A stretch of 64,000 nt of DNA from Desulfuromonadaceae bacterium (lineage in GTDB: Bacteria; Desulfobacterota; Desulfuromonadia; Desulfuromonadales; Desulfuromonadaceae): the NCBI GenBank assembly GCA_016936455.1, contig JAFGXV010000047.1:1-64000 (forward strand), written 5' to 3'. The notes beneath the pieces were generated by a model, which was given only the letters and a program-made list of their open reading frames with translations, ran no database searches and had not been told where the DNA came from. The position numbers and the translations under genes were made by a program. The stretch's first letter is position 1. Each line of letters starts with the position of its first letter. Below, piece after piece: positions 9,539-19,960 of the stretch.

Positions 9539-10468
9539 TCAGGGATTGTCGGCCAGATATTTCTCGATCATCCAGGCCGCCGTGGCCCCGCTGCCGACGG
9601 CGGTGGAGATCTGCTTCAGGCTGTCGCCGCAGACGTCACCCGCAGCGAAGACGCCGGGAACGGAGGTCTGGCCGTGACGGTCGGCAACGATGTAGCCTTC
9701 TTTGTCGAGTTCGAGGGTGTCGCCGAGGAAAGCCGTTTTCGGTGTCACGCCGATGGCGACGAAAAGGCCCTCCGTTTCCAGCAGTCGCTCGCTGCCATCG
9801 ACAGTGCTTTTCAGGCGAAGTTTTTTCAGACCACTGTTATCACCGAGACACTCGGTGACTACATGGTTCCAGATGATTTCGATCTTTTCGTTGGCCTTGA
9901 TGCGTTCCTGCAGCACCGAGGTCGCACGCAGCTGGTCGCGGCGGTGGACGAGGTAGACTTTGCTGGCAAAGCGGCTGAGGAACATGGCCTCCTCTGCTGC
10001 GGTGTCGCCGCCGCCGTTGATGGTGACGGGGACATTGCGGAAGAAGGCACCGTCGCAGGTGGCGCAGTAGGAGACGCCGCGGCCTGTCAGCTCCACCTCG
10101 CCGGGAACGCCGAGTTTTCGAGGTTGCGCACCCGTGGCGATGATGACAGCGCGGGCTTCGACGATGCTGTCGCCGAGCTGTATTCGCTTGAGTTTGCCGC
10201 TGAAGTCGAGGCCGGTCACATCCGCGTCGCGCTGCTCAAGGCCGAATTCAAAGCAGTGTTTCTGGAAGCGCTCCATCAGTTCAGGACCGCTGATGCCACC
10301 GGGAAAGCCGGGGTAGTTTTCAACATCCGTGGTGGTCAGCACCTGTCCGCCAATGATCATCTTTTCAATCAGCAGCGTTTTCAGGCGGGCGCGGGAACAG
10401 TACAGGCCGGCTGTCAGACCCGCGGGCCCGCCGCCGATAATCACCACATCGTAAACCGATTGCGTCAT
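9539..10468 (-). CDS. trxB: Thioredoxin-disulfide reductase
   Basis: 309 aa; FAD motif GGGPAGLTAGLYCSRA, redox CATCDGAFF, AAGDV. Confidence 0.95.
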   Translation of the reverse strand: MTQSVYDVVIIGGGPAGLTAGLYCSRARLKTLLIEKMIIGGQVLTTTDVENYPGFPGGISGPELMERFQKHCFEFGLEQRDADVTGLDFSGKLKRIQLGDSIVEARAVIIATGAQPRKLGVPGEVELTGRGVSYCATCDGAFFRNVPVTINGGGDTAAEEAMFLSRFASKVYLVHRRDQLRATSVLQERIKANEKIEIIWNHVVTECLGDNSGLKKLRLKSTVDGSERLLETEGLFVAIGVTPKTAFLGDTLELDKEGYIVADRHGQTSVPGVFAAGDVCGDSLKQISTAVGSGATAAWMIEKYLADNP

Positions 10469-10593
10469 GGATTATATTCCTTTCAATTCTGCGCCAGCCC
10501 GGTAACGCGTGCTGGCGATTGCTTTTCGATTGGCTTCGTCCTACACTGCGCGGCAACGGCTTTCCCTTCTCTGCCTGCTGCGAGTGCGTGATC

Positions 10594-10965
10594 ATGAAAA
10601 AACTGGCCAAGTTTTTATTCTGGTTGAGTCTGTTCCTGCTGGTGCTGCTGGCCGCGGATCAGCTTCTGCTGCGGGCCACGGGCCTGAGCGGCTTCTGGCT
10701 CGACGTGCAGCGCTTCCATCATGGTTTCCGCCAGCGGTTGTTCGAAGCGCCTCAGCGCGTCACGCCGAATCCTGCGGCTCCCCCTGCAGGCCGTCCTTCT
10801 GCTCCAACGATTGAGACCCTGATCGAGACCCGGAGTCAAGCCCCGGCGGTGGATGCATCCATGCGCTATCTGTATCTCAACGAAGAGAACTCAATTGAGT
10901 TCGCCTCGTCGCTGGAGGAAATCCCGCCGCGCTACCGGGCCACGGCCCAGCGATTGAAAGAGTGA
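10594..10965 (+). CDS. Hypothetical protein with N-terminal TM/signal anchor
   Basis: MKKLAKFLFWLSLFLLVLLAADQLLL hydrophobic N-terminus; C-terminal region suggests a DUF4124-like periplasmic protein, not certain. Confidence 0.6.
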   Translation: MKKLAKFLFWLSLFLLVLLAADQLLLRATGLSGFWLDVQRFHHGFRQRLFEAPQRVTPNPAAPPAGRPSAPTIETLIETRSQAPAVDASMRYLYLNEENSIEFASSLEEIPPRYRATAQRLKE

Positions 10966-10969
10966 CCGA

Positions 10970-11761
10970 TCAGCCCAGCTGACCGTAGACTTCGGGCCGA
11001 CGATCGCGGAAGCAGGGGATCTGGGTACGGTACTTGACCATCTCTTCCGGGTTGAAGAGTGCGGTGAGTTCGGTATTTTTCTCACCACCTTCCGCCAGCA
11101 CCTCGCCCCAGGAGGAGATCAGCAGGCTCATGCCGAAAAAGTCGAGCTTGCCCTGAATGCCGCAGCAGTTCGCCGCAGCGACAAACAGCTGATTCTCGAT
11201 GGCACGGGCGCGCAGCAGGGTGCGCCAGTGTTCCTGGCGCGGCTTGGGCCATTCCGCCGGCAGGCAGATGATTTCAGCGCCTTCGAGAGCCATTTTGCGA
11301 AACAGTTCCGGAAAGCGCAGATCATAACAGATGGCGAGGCCGAGACGGCCGACGGAGGTCGGCACGACGCAGGTCTGGTTGCCGGCGGCGAGGAAGCGGT
11401 CTTCCCCCATGTTGGAGAACAGATGCAGCTTGCGATAGCTGCCAACGACCTGCCCCCCATCCACGACGAACAGGGTGTTGTACAGGGTGTCGTGCTCTTT
11501 TTCCGGCAAGCTGCCGACGATCACCAGATTCAGTTCCAGCGACAGGGTCTGCAGGTGCAGCAGCACGCGCGGGGTTTGCTCGGCCAATGTCTGCAGATGG
11601 CGGTAGTCGTAGCCGGTGCTCCACATTTCGGGCAGCACGGCCAGTTGGGTCTGCTGCTGAGCCAGGCGGCGCAGGCCTGCGCTGGCGGTCTGCAGGTTGG
11701 TATCTACATCGCCGAGCGCGATATTGAACTGGACAATGCCGGCCTTGATTTCCTGTTTCAT
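10970..11761 (-). CDS. Carbon-nitrogen hydrolase (nitrilase/omega-amidase family)
   Basis: 263 aa; Glu/Lys/Cys triad context (LPEMWSTGYD, YRKLHLF, ICYDLRFPELF). Confidence 0.92.
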   Translation of the reverse strand: MKQEIKAGIVQFNIALGDVDTNLQTASAGLRRLAQQQTQLAVLPEMWSTGYDYRHLQTLAEQTPRVLLHLQTLSLELNLVIVGSLPEKEHDTLYNTLFVVDGGQVVGSYRKLHLFSNMGEDRFLAAGNQTCVVPTSVGRLGLAICYDLRFPELFRKMALEGAEIICLPAEWPKPRQEHWRTLLRARAIENQLFVAAANCCGIQGKLDFFGMSLLISSWGEVLAEGGEKNTELTALFNPEEMVKYRTQIPCFRDRRPEVYGQLG

Positions 11762-11958
11762 GGCGAGAGACCTTCCTTTATTTATTTGAGTGCTACACCT
11801 GCTGAGGCGATCGGTTTATCGTGATGCGCGAGTATAGCCTTGTCGACGAATTCCTGCAACAATCCGTCACGTTGGGCTTTGATCGGCTTTAAGATTCCAC
11901 CACATGTGGTAGTTTGTGGCTCATATCAGGCAAAAAGTAACAGATATCGTTTGAAGGC

Positions 11959-11987
11959 TTGACAGTACAGGTCCCCGGTGCTAGAAG
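11959..11987 (+). promoter_or_regulatory. Sigma70-type promoter upstream of nhaD
   Basis: TTGACA (11959-11964), 17-bp spacer, TAGAAG (11982-11987). Confidence 0.6.
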
Positions 11988-12086
11988 GTAGCGTTTGGTT
12001 TTGGTTGGGCACTTAAGTAGTCAAGACATAGCGGGTTTTTGGGTAGAAACCTGGCTGAAAACATTTTCTTGTTGTGTGATTTGTCG

Positions 12087-12130
12087 GACGGGCGCTGCGG
12101 CGCTGCGTCTGTTGTTTTATTTTCTTTTTT
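12087..12130 (+). promoter_or_regulatory. Terminator-like hairpin and U-tract in nhaD leader (candidate attenuator)
   Basis: GACGgGCGC-tgcg-GCGCtGCGTC stem followed by TCTGTTGTTTTATTTTCTTTTTT, before GTG start at 12143. Confidence 0.5.
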
Positions 12131-12142
12131 ACGGGGGAAATT

Positions 12143-13549
12143 GTGAAAAGTCTTATTACTCTGTTGTTCAGCCTGGTCGCCTTCCCGGCCTGGGCAAGTG
12201 AAGGTGGCCATCAGGTGGTGGATATGACCGGCTCGGCGCTGGGTATCTTTTCGCTGGTGCTGTTTGTCGGTGCCTATGCTCTGGTCATCATGGAAGAGCA
12301 GCTGCACATGCGCAAGAGTAAGCCGGTCATGCTGGCTGCCGGGATCATCTGGGTACTGGTGGCGATCGCGTTTAAAAAGGCGGGCCAGCCGGATGCGGCG
12401 CATCACGCCATCATGCACAACCTGGTCGAATACGCCGAACTGCTGCTGTTCCTGCTGGCGGCGATGACCTATATCAACGCCATGGAAGAGCGCAACGTGT
12501 TCCAGGCCCTGCGTTCCTGGCTGGTCTCCCGCGGTTTCTCGCTGCGCGTAATTTTCTGGATCACCGGTCTGCTGGCGTTCCTGATTTCTCCGGTGGCGGA
12601 CAACCTGACCACGGCTCTGCTGATGGGTGCGGTTGTTATGGCCGTCGGTGGTTCCAACCAGCGCTTCGTGGTCATGGCCTGTATCAACGTCGTGGTCGGC
12701 GCCAATGCCGGCGGCGCATTTTCCCCGTTTGGTGACATCACCACCCTGATGGTCTGGCAGAAGGGCATGGTCGAGTTTGGCGAGTTTTTCTCTCTGTTCC
12801 TGCCGTCCCTCGTTAACTGGATTGTGCCGGCCCTGATCATGAACTTCTTCATCAGCAAGGATCGTCCGCAGGCGCTGGACGAGGCGGTCAAGATGAAGTT
12901 CGGTGCCAAGCGCATCATTCTCCTGTTCCTGTCCACCATCGTCACCGCGGTTTCGTTCCACAACTTCCTGCACCTGCCTCCCGCTACCGGCATGATGCTG
13001 GGTCTGGGTTACCTGGGCATGTTCTCCTACTACATCAAGAAGAAGGATCACGCTTCGACTCTGACCGATGAGCCGATGGACATGACCAGCGAGGAGCCCC
13101 ACGCCGGTTTCGATCTGTTCCGCAAGATTGCCCGTGCCGAGTGGGATACCCTGCTGTTCTTCTACGGCGTCATCCTCTGCGTCGGCGGTCTTGGCCAGTT
13201 CGGCTACCTGGCGATGGCTTCCCATGCCATGTACACCGAACTCGGCGCGTTCAACGCCAACGTGCTGGTCGGTATCATGTCAGCGATTGTCGACAATATC
13301 CCGGTCATGTTCGCAGTTCTGACCATGGAGCCCCACATGTCGCATGGCCACTGGCTTCTGGTGACTCTCACCGCCGGTGTTGGTGGCAGTCTGTTGTCCA
13401 TCGGTTCGGCGGCTGGCGTCGCCCTGATGGGTACCGCTCGCGGCATCTACACCTTTGGCCGTCACCTGGTATGGACCCCGGCGGTGGCACTGGGTTATGC
13501 TGCCAGCATCGCCCTGCATATGATTGTGAACGCGGCCAAGTTTCACTAA
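12143..13549 (+). CDS. nhaD: Sodium:proton antiporter, NhaD family
   Basis: 468-aa polytopic protein; SPVADNLTTALLMGAVV, ANAGGAFSPFGDITTLMVWQ, DNIPVMFAVL typical of NhaD. Confidence 0.9.
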   Translation: MKSLITLLFSLVAFPAWASEGGHQVVDMTGSALGIFSLVLFVGAYALVIMEEQLHMRKSKPVMLAAGIIWVLVAIAFKKAGQPDAAHHAIMHNLVEYAELLLFLLAAMTYINAMEERNVFQALRSWLVSRGFSLRVIFWITGLLAFLISPVADNLTTALLMGAVVMAVGGSNQRFVVMACINVVVGANAGGAFSPFGDITTLMVWQKGMVEFGEFFSLFLPSLVNWIVPALIMNFFISKDRPQALDEAVKMKFGAKRIILLFLSTIVTAVSFHNFLHLPPATGMMLGLGYLGMFSYYIKKKDHASTLTDEPMDMTSEEPHAGFDLFRKIARAEWDTLLFFYGVILCVGGLGQFGYLAMASHAMYTELGAFNANVLVGIMSAIVDNIPVMFAVLTMEPHMSHGHWLLVTLTAGVGGSLLSIGSAAGVALMGTARGIYTFGRHLVWTPAVALGYAASIALHMIVNAAKFH

Positions 13550-13573
13550 GCCGTGATTGATAGCAAAAAATTG

Positions 13574-13612
13574 AAACGCCGGGGTGCTGCATCCCGGCGT
13601 TTTCGTTTTTGT
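13574..13612 (+). terminator. Rho-independent terminator of nhaD
   Basis: AAACGCCGGG-gtgctgcat-CCCGGCGTTTTcgttttt. Confidence 0.75.
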
Positions 13613-13636
13613 TTCTCCCCGTAACGAGTTTCATCC

Positions 13637-14773
13637 ATGCCCGCTGTTTATCTGCATATCCCCTTCTGTCGTGCCAAGTGCCCTTACTGCGACTTCTATT
13701 CCCTGCCCGCGTCTGCTGATGCGGAGATCGATGCGTATGTGGCACTGCTGTGCCAGGAAATCCGGCTCTGTAACGAAGTCGGGATGGGCGATCCAGCCAT
13801 CACCAGCCTGTTCCTCGGGGGCGGAACGCCCTCGCTGCTGAGTGTGGAGCAGCTGTCGCGGCTGCTGGATGCGCTGGTGCAGAGGTATGGTTTCGTCTCG
13901 CAGGCCGAGATCAGCATGGAGGTGAATCCCGGTACGGTGACGCCAACCTGGCTGCGCGAGGTCCGGGCTCTGGGGATCAACCGCCTGTCCATCGGGGTGC
14001 AGTCCTTTCAGGACGATCAATTGCGCTGGCTGGGCAGGATTCATGATGCGGCTCAGGCCTTGGGGTGCATAGAGGCTGCGCGTTCTGCCGGGTTTGACAA
14101 CCTGAGCCTCGATCTGATGTTTGCCCTGCCCACGGCGACAGTGGCTCAGCAGCAGGCGGATCGTGAGTGGGTGGCGCGTCTTGCCCCCGAACACTGCTCG
14201 GTGTATGGCCTGACGGTTGAAGAGGGGACACCGCTGGCGGATCGGATCGCAGCCGGTGATTTTGATGAAGTCGAGGAACGTCACTACTGCGACCAGTTTC
14301 TGGCCTGGCATGAAACGCTGGCGGCGCTGGGCTATGAGCATTACGAAATTTCCAATTATGCCCGGCCCGGGCTTGTCTGCCGTCACAATCTGAGCTACTG
14401 GCTGCGCCAGCCCTGCCTGGGTTTGGGTGCGGGTGCGCACAGTTTTCTGCTCAATGGCTGGGGTGAGCGCAAGGCCAATGGCGACGATGTGGCCGCTTAT
14501 CGCGATGCTCTGGTACGGAGTGACAGCCCGCGTCAACTCATTGAGCGTTTTACTGCGGACAGTGCCATGCGCGAATGGACCTATCTGCGGTTGCGCACCC
14601 GGCAAGGGGTCTGCGAGCAGGAGTTTCAGGCCTGTTTCGGGCGGTCGTTTGCAGATGTTTTCGCGACGGCTCTGGACCGTGCCGCTGCCGTCCTGTCGCA
14701 TCGGCACGGGTGCTGGTCTTTCACCCCGCAGGGCTGGCTGCTGTTCAACCATTATGTCAGAGAATTCCTGTAG
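13637..14773 (+). CDS. hemW: Radical SAM protein HemW-like (coproporphyrinogen III oxidase-like)
   Basis: 378 aa; HIPFCRAKCPYCDFYS radical-SAM motif, FLGGGTPSLL, hrcA neighbourhood. Confidence 0.93.
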   Translation: MPAVYLHIPFCRAKCPYCDFYSLPASADAEIDAYVALLCQEIRLCNEVGMGDPAITSLFLGGGTPSLLSVEQLSRLLDALVQRYGFVSQAEISMEVNPGTVTPTWLREVRALGINRLSIGVQSFQDDQLRWLGRIHDAAQALGCIEAARSAGFDNLSLDLMFALPTATVAQQQADREWVARLAPEHCSVYGLTVEEGTPLADRIAAGDFDEVEERHYCDQFLAWHETLAALGYEHYEISNYARPGLVCRHNLSYWLRQPCLGLGAGAHSFLLNGWGERKANGDDVAAYRDALVRSDSPRQLIERFTADSAMREWTYLRLRTRQGVCEQEFQACFGRSFADVFATALDRAAAVLSHRHGCWSFTPQGWLLFNHYVREFL

Positions 14774-14801
14774 TCCTGGCCTTTCAGCGCCGATTGGCGA
14801 C

Positions 14802-14830
14802 TTGACAAAGACCGGGGCCGTTGTTATCTT
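14802..14830 (+). promoter_or_regulatory. Sigma70-type promoter of the hrcA operon
   Basis: TTGACA (14802-14807), 17-bp spacer, TATCTT (14825-14830), directly before CIRCE. Confidence 0.65.
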
Positions 14831-14839
14831 TCACTCCTG

Positions 14840-14866
14840 TTAGCACTCGACTGGCCTGAGTGCTAA
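14840..14866. promoter_or_regulatory. CIRCE element (HrcA operator)
   Basis: TTAGCACTC-gactggcct-GAGTGCTAA, perfect match to TTAGCACTC-N9-GAGTGCTAA. Confidence 0.98.
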
Positions 14867-14913
14867 CGTTGTCGGTAGAGCCGGCAGGGGGTTGTGGACC
14901 GGAGTGGCATGAG

Positions 14914-15951
14914 ATGGAACTGAACGAGCGCAGTCTGAGTATCCTGGAAGCCATTATCGAAGGCCATATCGCCTCCGGCGAGCCGATTGGTTCGCGTACC
15001 ATTGCCAAGCAGGGCAAGCTCAAGCTGTCCCCGGCGACGGTGCGCAACGTCATGTCCGACCTTGAGGAAATGGGTTATATCGTGTCGCCCCACACCTCGG
15101 CCGGTCGGGTGCCGACGGATAAGGGCTACCGTTTTTACGTCGACAGTATGCTGCAGGTGCGGGACCTCAGCAGCGAAGAGCGGCAGTGGATCGATACCCA
15201 CTGCAATGCAACGGGGTTGCAGACGGAGCAGCTGCTCAAGCGGGCCGGCCATATTCTGTCCAGAATGTCGCGCTATACCGGAATCGTGCTGGCACCGCGC
15301 TTTTCCTCGACCACTTTTCGCCACATCGAATTTCTGCCCCTGTCTCAGGGACGTTTGCTGGTCATCTTCGTCTCCCAGTCCGGGGTGGTGCAGAATAAAA
15401 TTATCGAGATGGAAGGCGATCTGCCCGAGCGTCATGAACTGGAGCAGGTGACCAACTATCTGAACCATTCCTTCAGTGGCATGACCATTGAAGCCGTGCG
15501 GGGGCAGATTCTCACTCAGATGCGTGAGGAAAAGGCCCTGTATGACAAGATGCTGGCCCGTGCCCTGGCCCTGTCGAGCGAGGTTTTTGTTGGCGAGGTG
15601 GAGGATGACCTGTTTGTCGAAGGTCTGGCCAACATGCTCGACCAGCCGGAATTTTCCGACTCGAACAGCATGCGGCGACTGGTCAAGGCGTTTGAACAGA
15701 AGCGCAACCTGATTCAGCTGCTGGATAAAACCCAGTCGGCGCAGGGGGTACAGATCTATATCGGCAGCCAGTCCCAGTATCAGGATTTTGAGGGCTGCAG
15801 CCTGATTACCGCCAACTACACCAACGGCAAGCAGACCCTGGGATCTCTGGGCGTCATCGGCCCCAGCCGCATGGCTTATTCTCAGGTGGTGCCAGTGGTC
15901 GATTATACGGCCCGTCTGCTGAGCCGGATTTTGCATAAAGAACTCGAATAA
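14914..15951 (+). CDS. hrcA: Heat-inducible transcription repressor HrcA
   Basis: MELNERSLSILEAIIEGHIASGEPIGSRTIAK; internal start downstream of CIRCE. Confidence 0.95.
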   Translation: MELNERSLSILEAIIEGHIASGEPIGSRTIAKQGKLKLSPATVRNVMSDLEEMGYIVSPHTSAGRVPTDKGYRFYVDSMLQVRDLSSEERQWIDTHCNATGLQTEQLLKRAGHILSRMSRYTGIVLAPRFSSTTFRHIEFLPLSQGRLLVIFVSQSGVVQNKIIEMEGDLPERHELEQVTNYLNHSFSGMTIEAVRGQILTQMREEKALYDKMLARALALSSEVFVGEVEDDLFVEGLANMLDQPEFSDSNSMRRLVKAFEQKRNLIQLLDKTQSAQGVQIYIGSQSQYQDFEGCSLITANYTNGKQTLGSLGVIGPSRMAYSQVVPVVDYTARLLSRILHKELE

Positions 15952-16034
15952 ATGAATCTGTCACGTCACGGGTGTATGGGGATTCGACCGCAAGGCGTGT
16001 CACGGTGATTAACAGAAAAAAGAGAGGAAAAACG

Positions 16035-16640
16035 GTGTCAGAACAGAAAGCAGAGCAAAGCGAGCAGGTAGAACCTTCGCCGGTGGACGGAATGTCGGAT
16101 GGAGCTGAAAAGGGCGAAGAGGGGCCTGTTGCGGCGGATGAACTGGTTGCTGCCGCAGAACTGAAAGCCTGTCAGGAGGAACTGGCGGCGCAGAAGGATA
16201 GCTACCTGCGGGCGCGGGCGGATCTGGAGAACTATCGCCGCCGGACCCAGCGCGAAAAAGAGGAACTGAGCAAGTTTGCCAATGAAAATATTCTGCGCGA
16301 GATTCTCCCGGTGATCGACAACCTCGAGCGGGCCGTTTCTCATGCCCGCTGTGAAGAGGCGGATGCGGCCGGTCTGCTGGCCGGCGTCGAAATGACCCTC
16401 AGCCAGTTCCAGAAGGTGCTGGAAAAGTTTCAGGTCACTGTCATCGAGGCACTGAATCAGCCGTTCGATTGCGCCTGTCATGAAGCGATGGGGCAGATTG
16501 AGAATGGCGAATGCGACCCCAATACGGTGGTTCAGGAGCTGCAGCGGGGCTATCTGCTCAATGGCCGCTTGTTGCGCCCGGCCCTGGTTATGGTGTCCAA
16601 AGCTCCGGCGGCACCGGCGCCAGCTGAAACCGAGGCCTGA
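16035..16640 (+). CDS. grpE: Nucleotide exchange factor GrpE
   Basis: GTG start after AGAGAGGAAA; RADLENYRRRTQREKEEL...ILPVIDNLERA; between hrcA and dnaK. Confidence 0.93.
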   Translation: MSEQKAEQSEQVEPSPVDGMSDGAEKGEEGPVAADELVAAAELKACQEELAAQKDSYLRARADLENYRRRTQREKEELSKFANENILREILPVIDNLERAVSHARCEEADAAGLLAGVEMTLSQFQKVLEKFQVTVIEALNQPFDCACHEAMGQIENGECDPNTVVQELQRGYLLNGRLLRPALVMVSKAPAAPAPAETEA

Positions 16641-16688
16641 GCCGCTTAATCATTTTAGATACGAACCTCACTCAAGGAGAAATAGATC

Positions 16689-18596
<1,908 letters not shown>

Positions 18597-18703
18597 GTCC
18601 TGTTAAGGACGGGAGAAAGAGCCGGCGGTGTCCTGAAACGGGATGCCGTCGGTTCGTTTGTGCGGGTTTTTCCCCTTAAGGAAACCCGACAGAGGATGCT
18701 GTT

Positions 18704-19822
18704 TTGGCAAAGCGTGATTATTACGAAATCCTTGAGGTCAACCGGAACGCCAGCGAAGCGGAAATCAAGAAGGCGTACCGGCGTCTGGCCGTCAAGTATC
18801 ATCCGGACAAGAATCCGGGCGACAAGCAGGCCGAGGAGCGTTTCAAGGAACTGACCGAAGCCTATGCCGTGCTGTCCGACAACCAGAAGCGGGCGACCTA
18901 CGATCAGTTCGGTCATGCCGGCGTGGACGGCAGCGGTGGCGGCTTCTCCAGCGGTGGTTTCCGCGGCAGCCCCTTTGAAGATATTTTCGGCGATATTTTC
19001 GGCGATATCTTCAACACCGGCAGCAGCTCACGCCGTAGCAGCCGGGGGCAGCGTGGCGATGATCTGCGCTATAACCTGACCATCAGTTTTGAGCAGGCCG
19101 CTTTTGGTACCGAGACCTCGGTCCAGATTCCACGCCACTACAGCTGTGAAACCTGTGGTGGCAGCGGTGCGGCGCCGGGAACGAGCCCTAAAACCTGTCC
19201 GACCTGCGGTGGCGCCGGCCAGGTTCGCTATCAGCAGGGTTTTTTCCAGCTCACCCGTCCCTGCCCGGACTGTGGAGGCACCGGCACGCGCATCGAGACC
19301 CCCTGCCCGGACTGCCACGGCAGCGGTCGTGTCAAGGACAAACGCAAGCTGTCGCTGAAGATTCCTGCCGGTGTAGAGACGGGGACCCGCCTCAAACTCA
19401 GTGGCGAAGGCGAGAGCGGCCTGTATGGTGGCCCTCCGGGCGATCTGTATGTGGTGATCACCGTCGAGGAGCATCCGATCTTCAAGCGCGAGGGGCGTAA
19501 TGTGATCTGCGAAACGCCCATCTCCTTTACCCAGGCCGCGCTGGGTGGTGATATCGAAGTGCCGACGCTGGATGGCCGGGTCAAGATGAAGGTGCCGGCT
19601 GGCACCCAGTCGGGCAAGATTCTGAAACTGGCGGGCAAGGGCATTCCCGATCTGCAGGGCCACCGTCGTGGTGATCAGCTGGTGGTGCTGCGGGTCGAAA
19701 CGCCCACCAAGCTGACGGCGCGCCAGAAGGAGCTGCTGGAAGAGTTTGCCCGCGAATCCGGCGATGATGTCCATCCCATCGGCAAGGGGTTTTTCGACAA
19801 GGTGCGCGAAATCTTCGATTGA
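18704..19822 (+). CDS. dnaJ: Chaperone DnaJ
   Basis: TTG start; J-domain with HPDKNPG; four CxxCxGxG-type zinc repeats. Confidence 0.98.
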   Translation: MAKRDYYEILEVNRNASEAEIKKAYRRLAVKYHPDKNPGDKQAEERFKELTEAYAVLSDNQKRATYDQFGHAGVDGSGGGFSSGGFRGSPFEDIFGDIFGDIFNTGSSSRRSSRGQRGDDLRYNLTISFEQAAFGTETSVQIPRHYSCETCGGSGAAPGTSPKTCPTCGGAGQVRYQQGFFQLTRPCPDCGGTGTRIETPCPDCHGSGRVKDKRKLSLKIPAGVETGTRLKLSGEGESGLYGGPPGDLYVVITVEEHPIFKREGRNVICETPISFTQAALGGDIEVPTLDGRVKMKVPAGTQSGKILKLAGKGIPDLQGHRRGDQLVVLRVETPTKLTARQKELLEEFARESGDDVHPIGKGFFDKVREIFD

Positions 19823-19960
19823 AAAGACCACCCTGTGGTCGCCGATAAAAATCGCCCTGTTCAATGGGACGAACTGTGTTAGAGTCGACAGCTGTATCTG
19901 TGATGAAATGGGTACAGCTGTTTTCCTTTGTAGTCCGGTCGGGATTGCGCTGCGGGGAGA

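Noticed and set aside
11981-13225. 414-aa minus-strand ORF antisense to nhaD
   Set aside because: Antisense shadow of a membrane protein gene.
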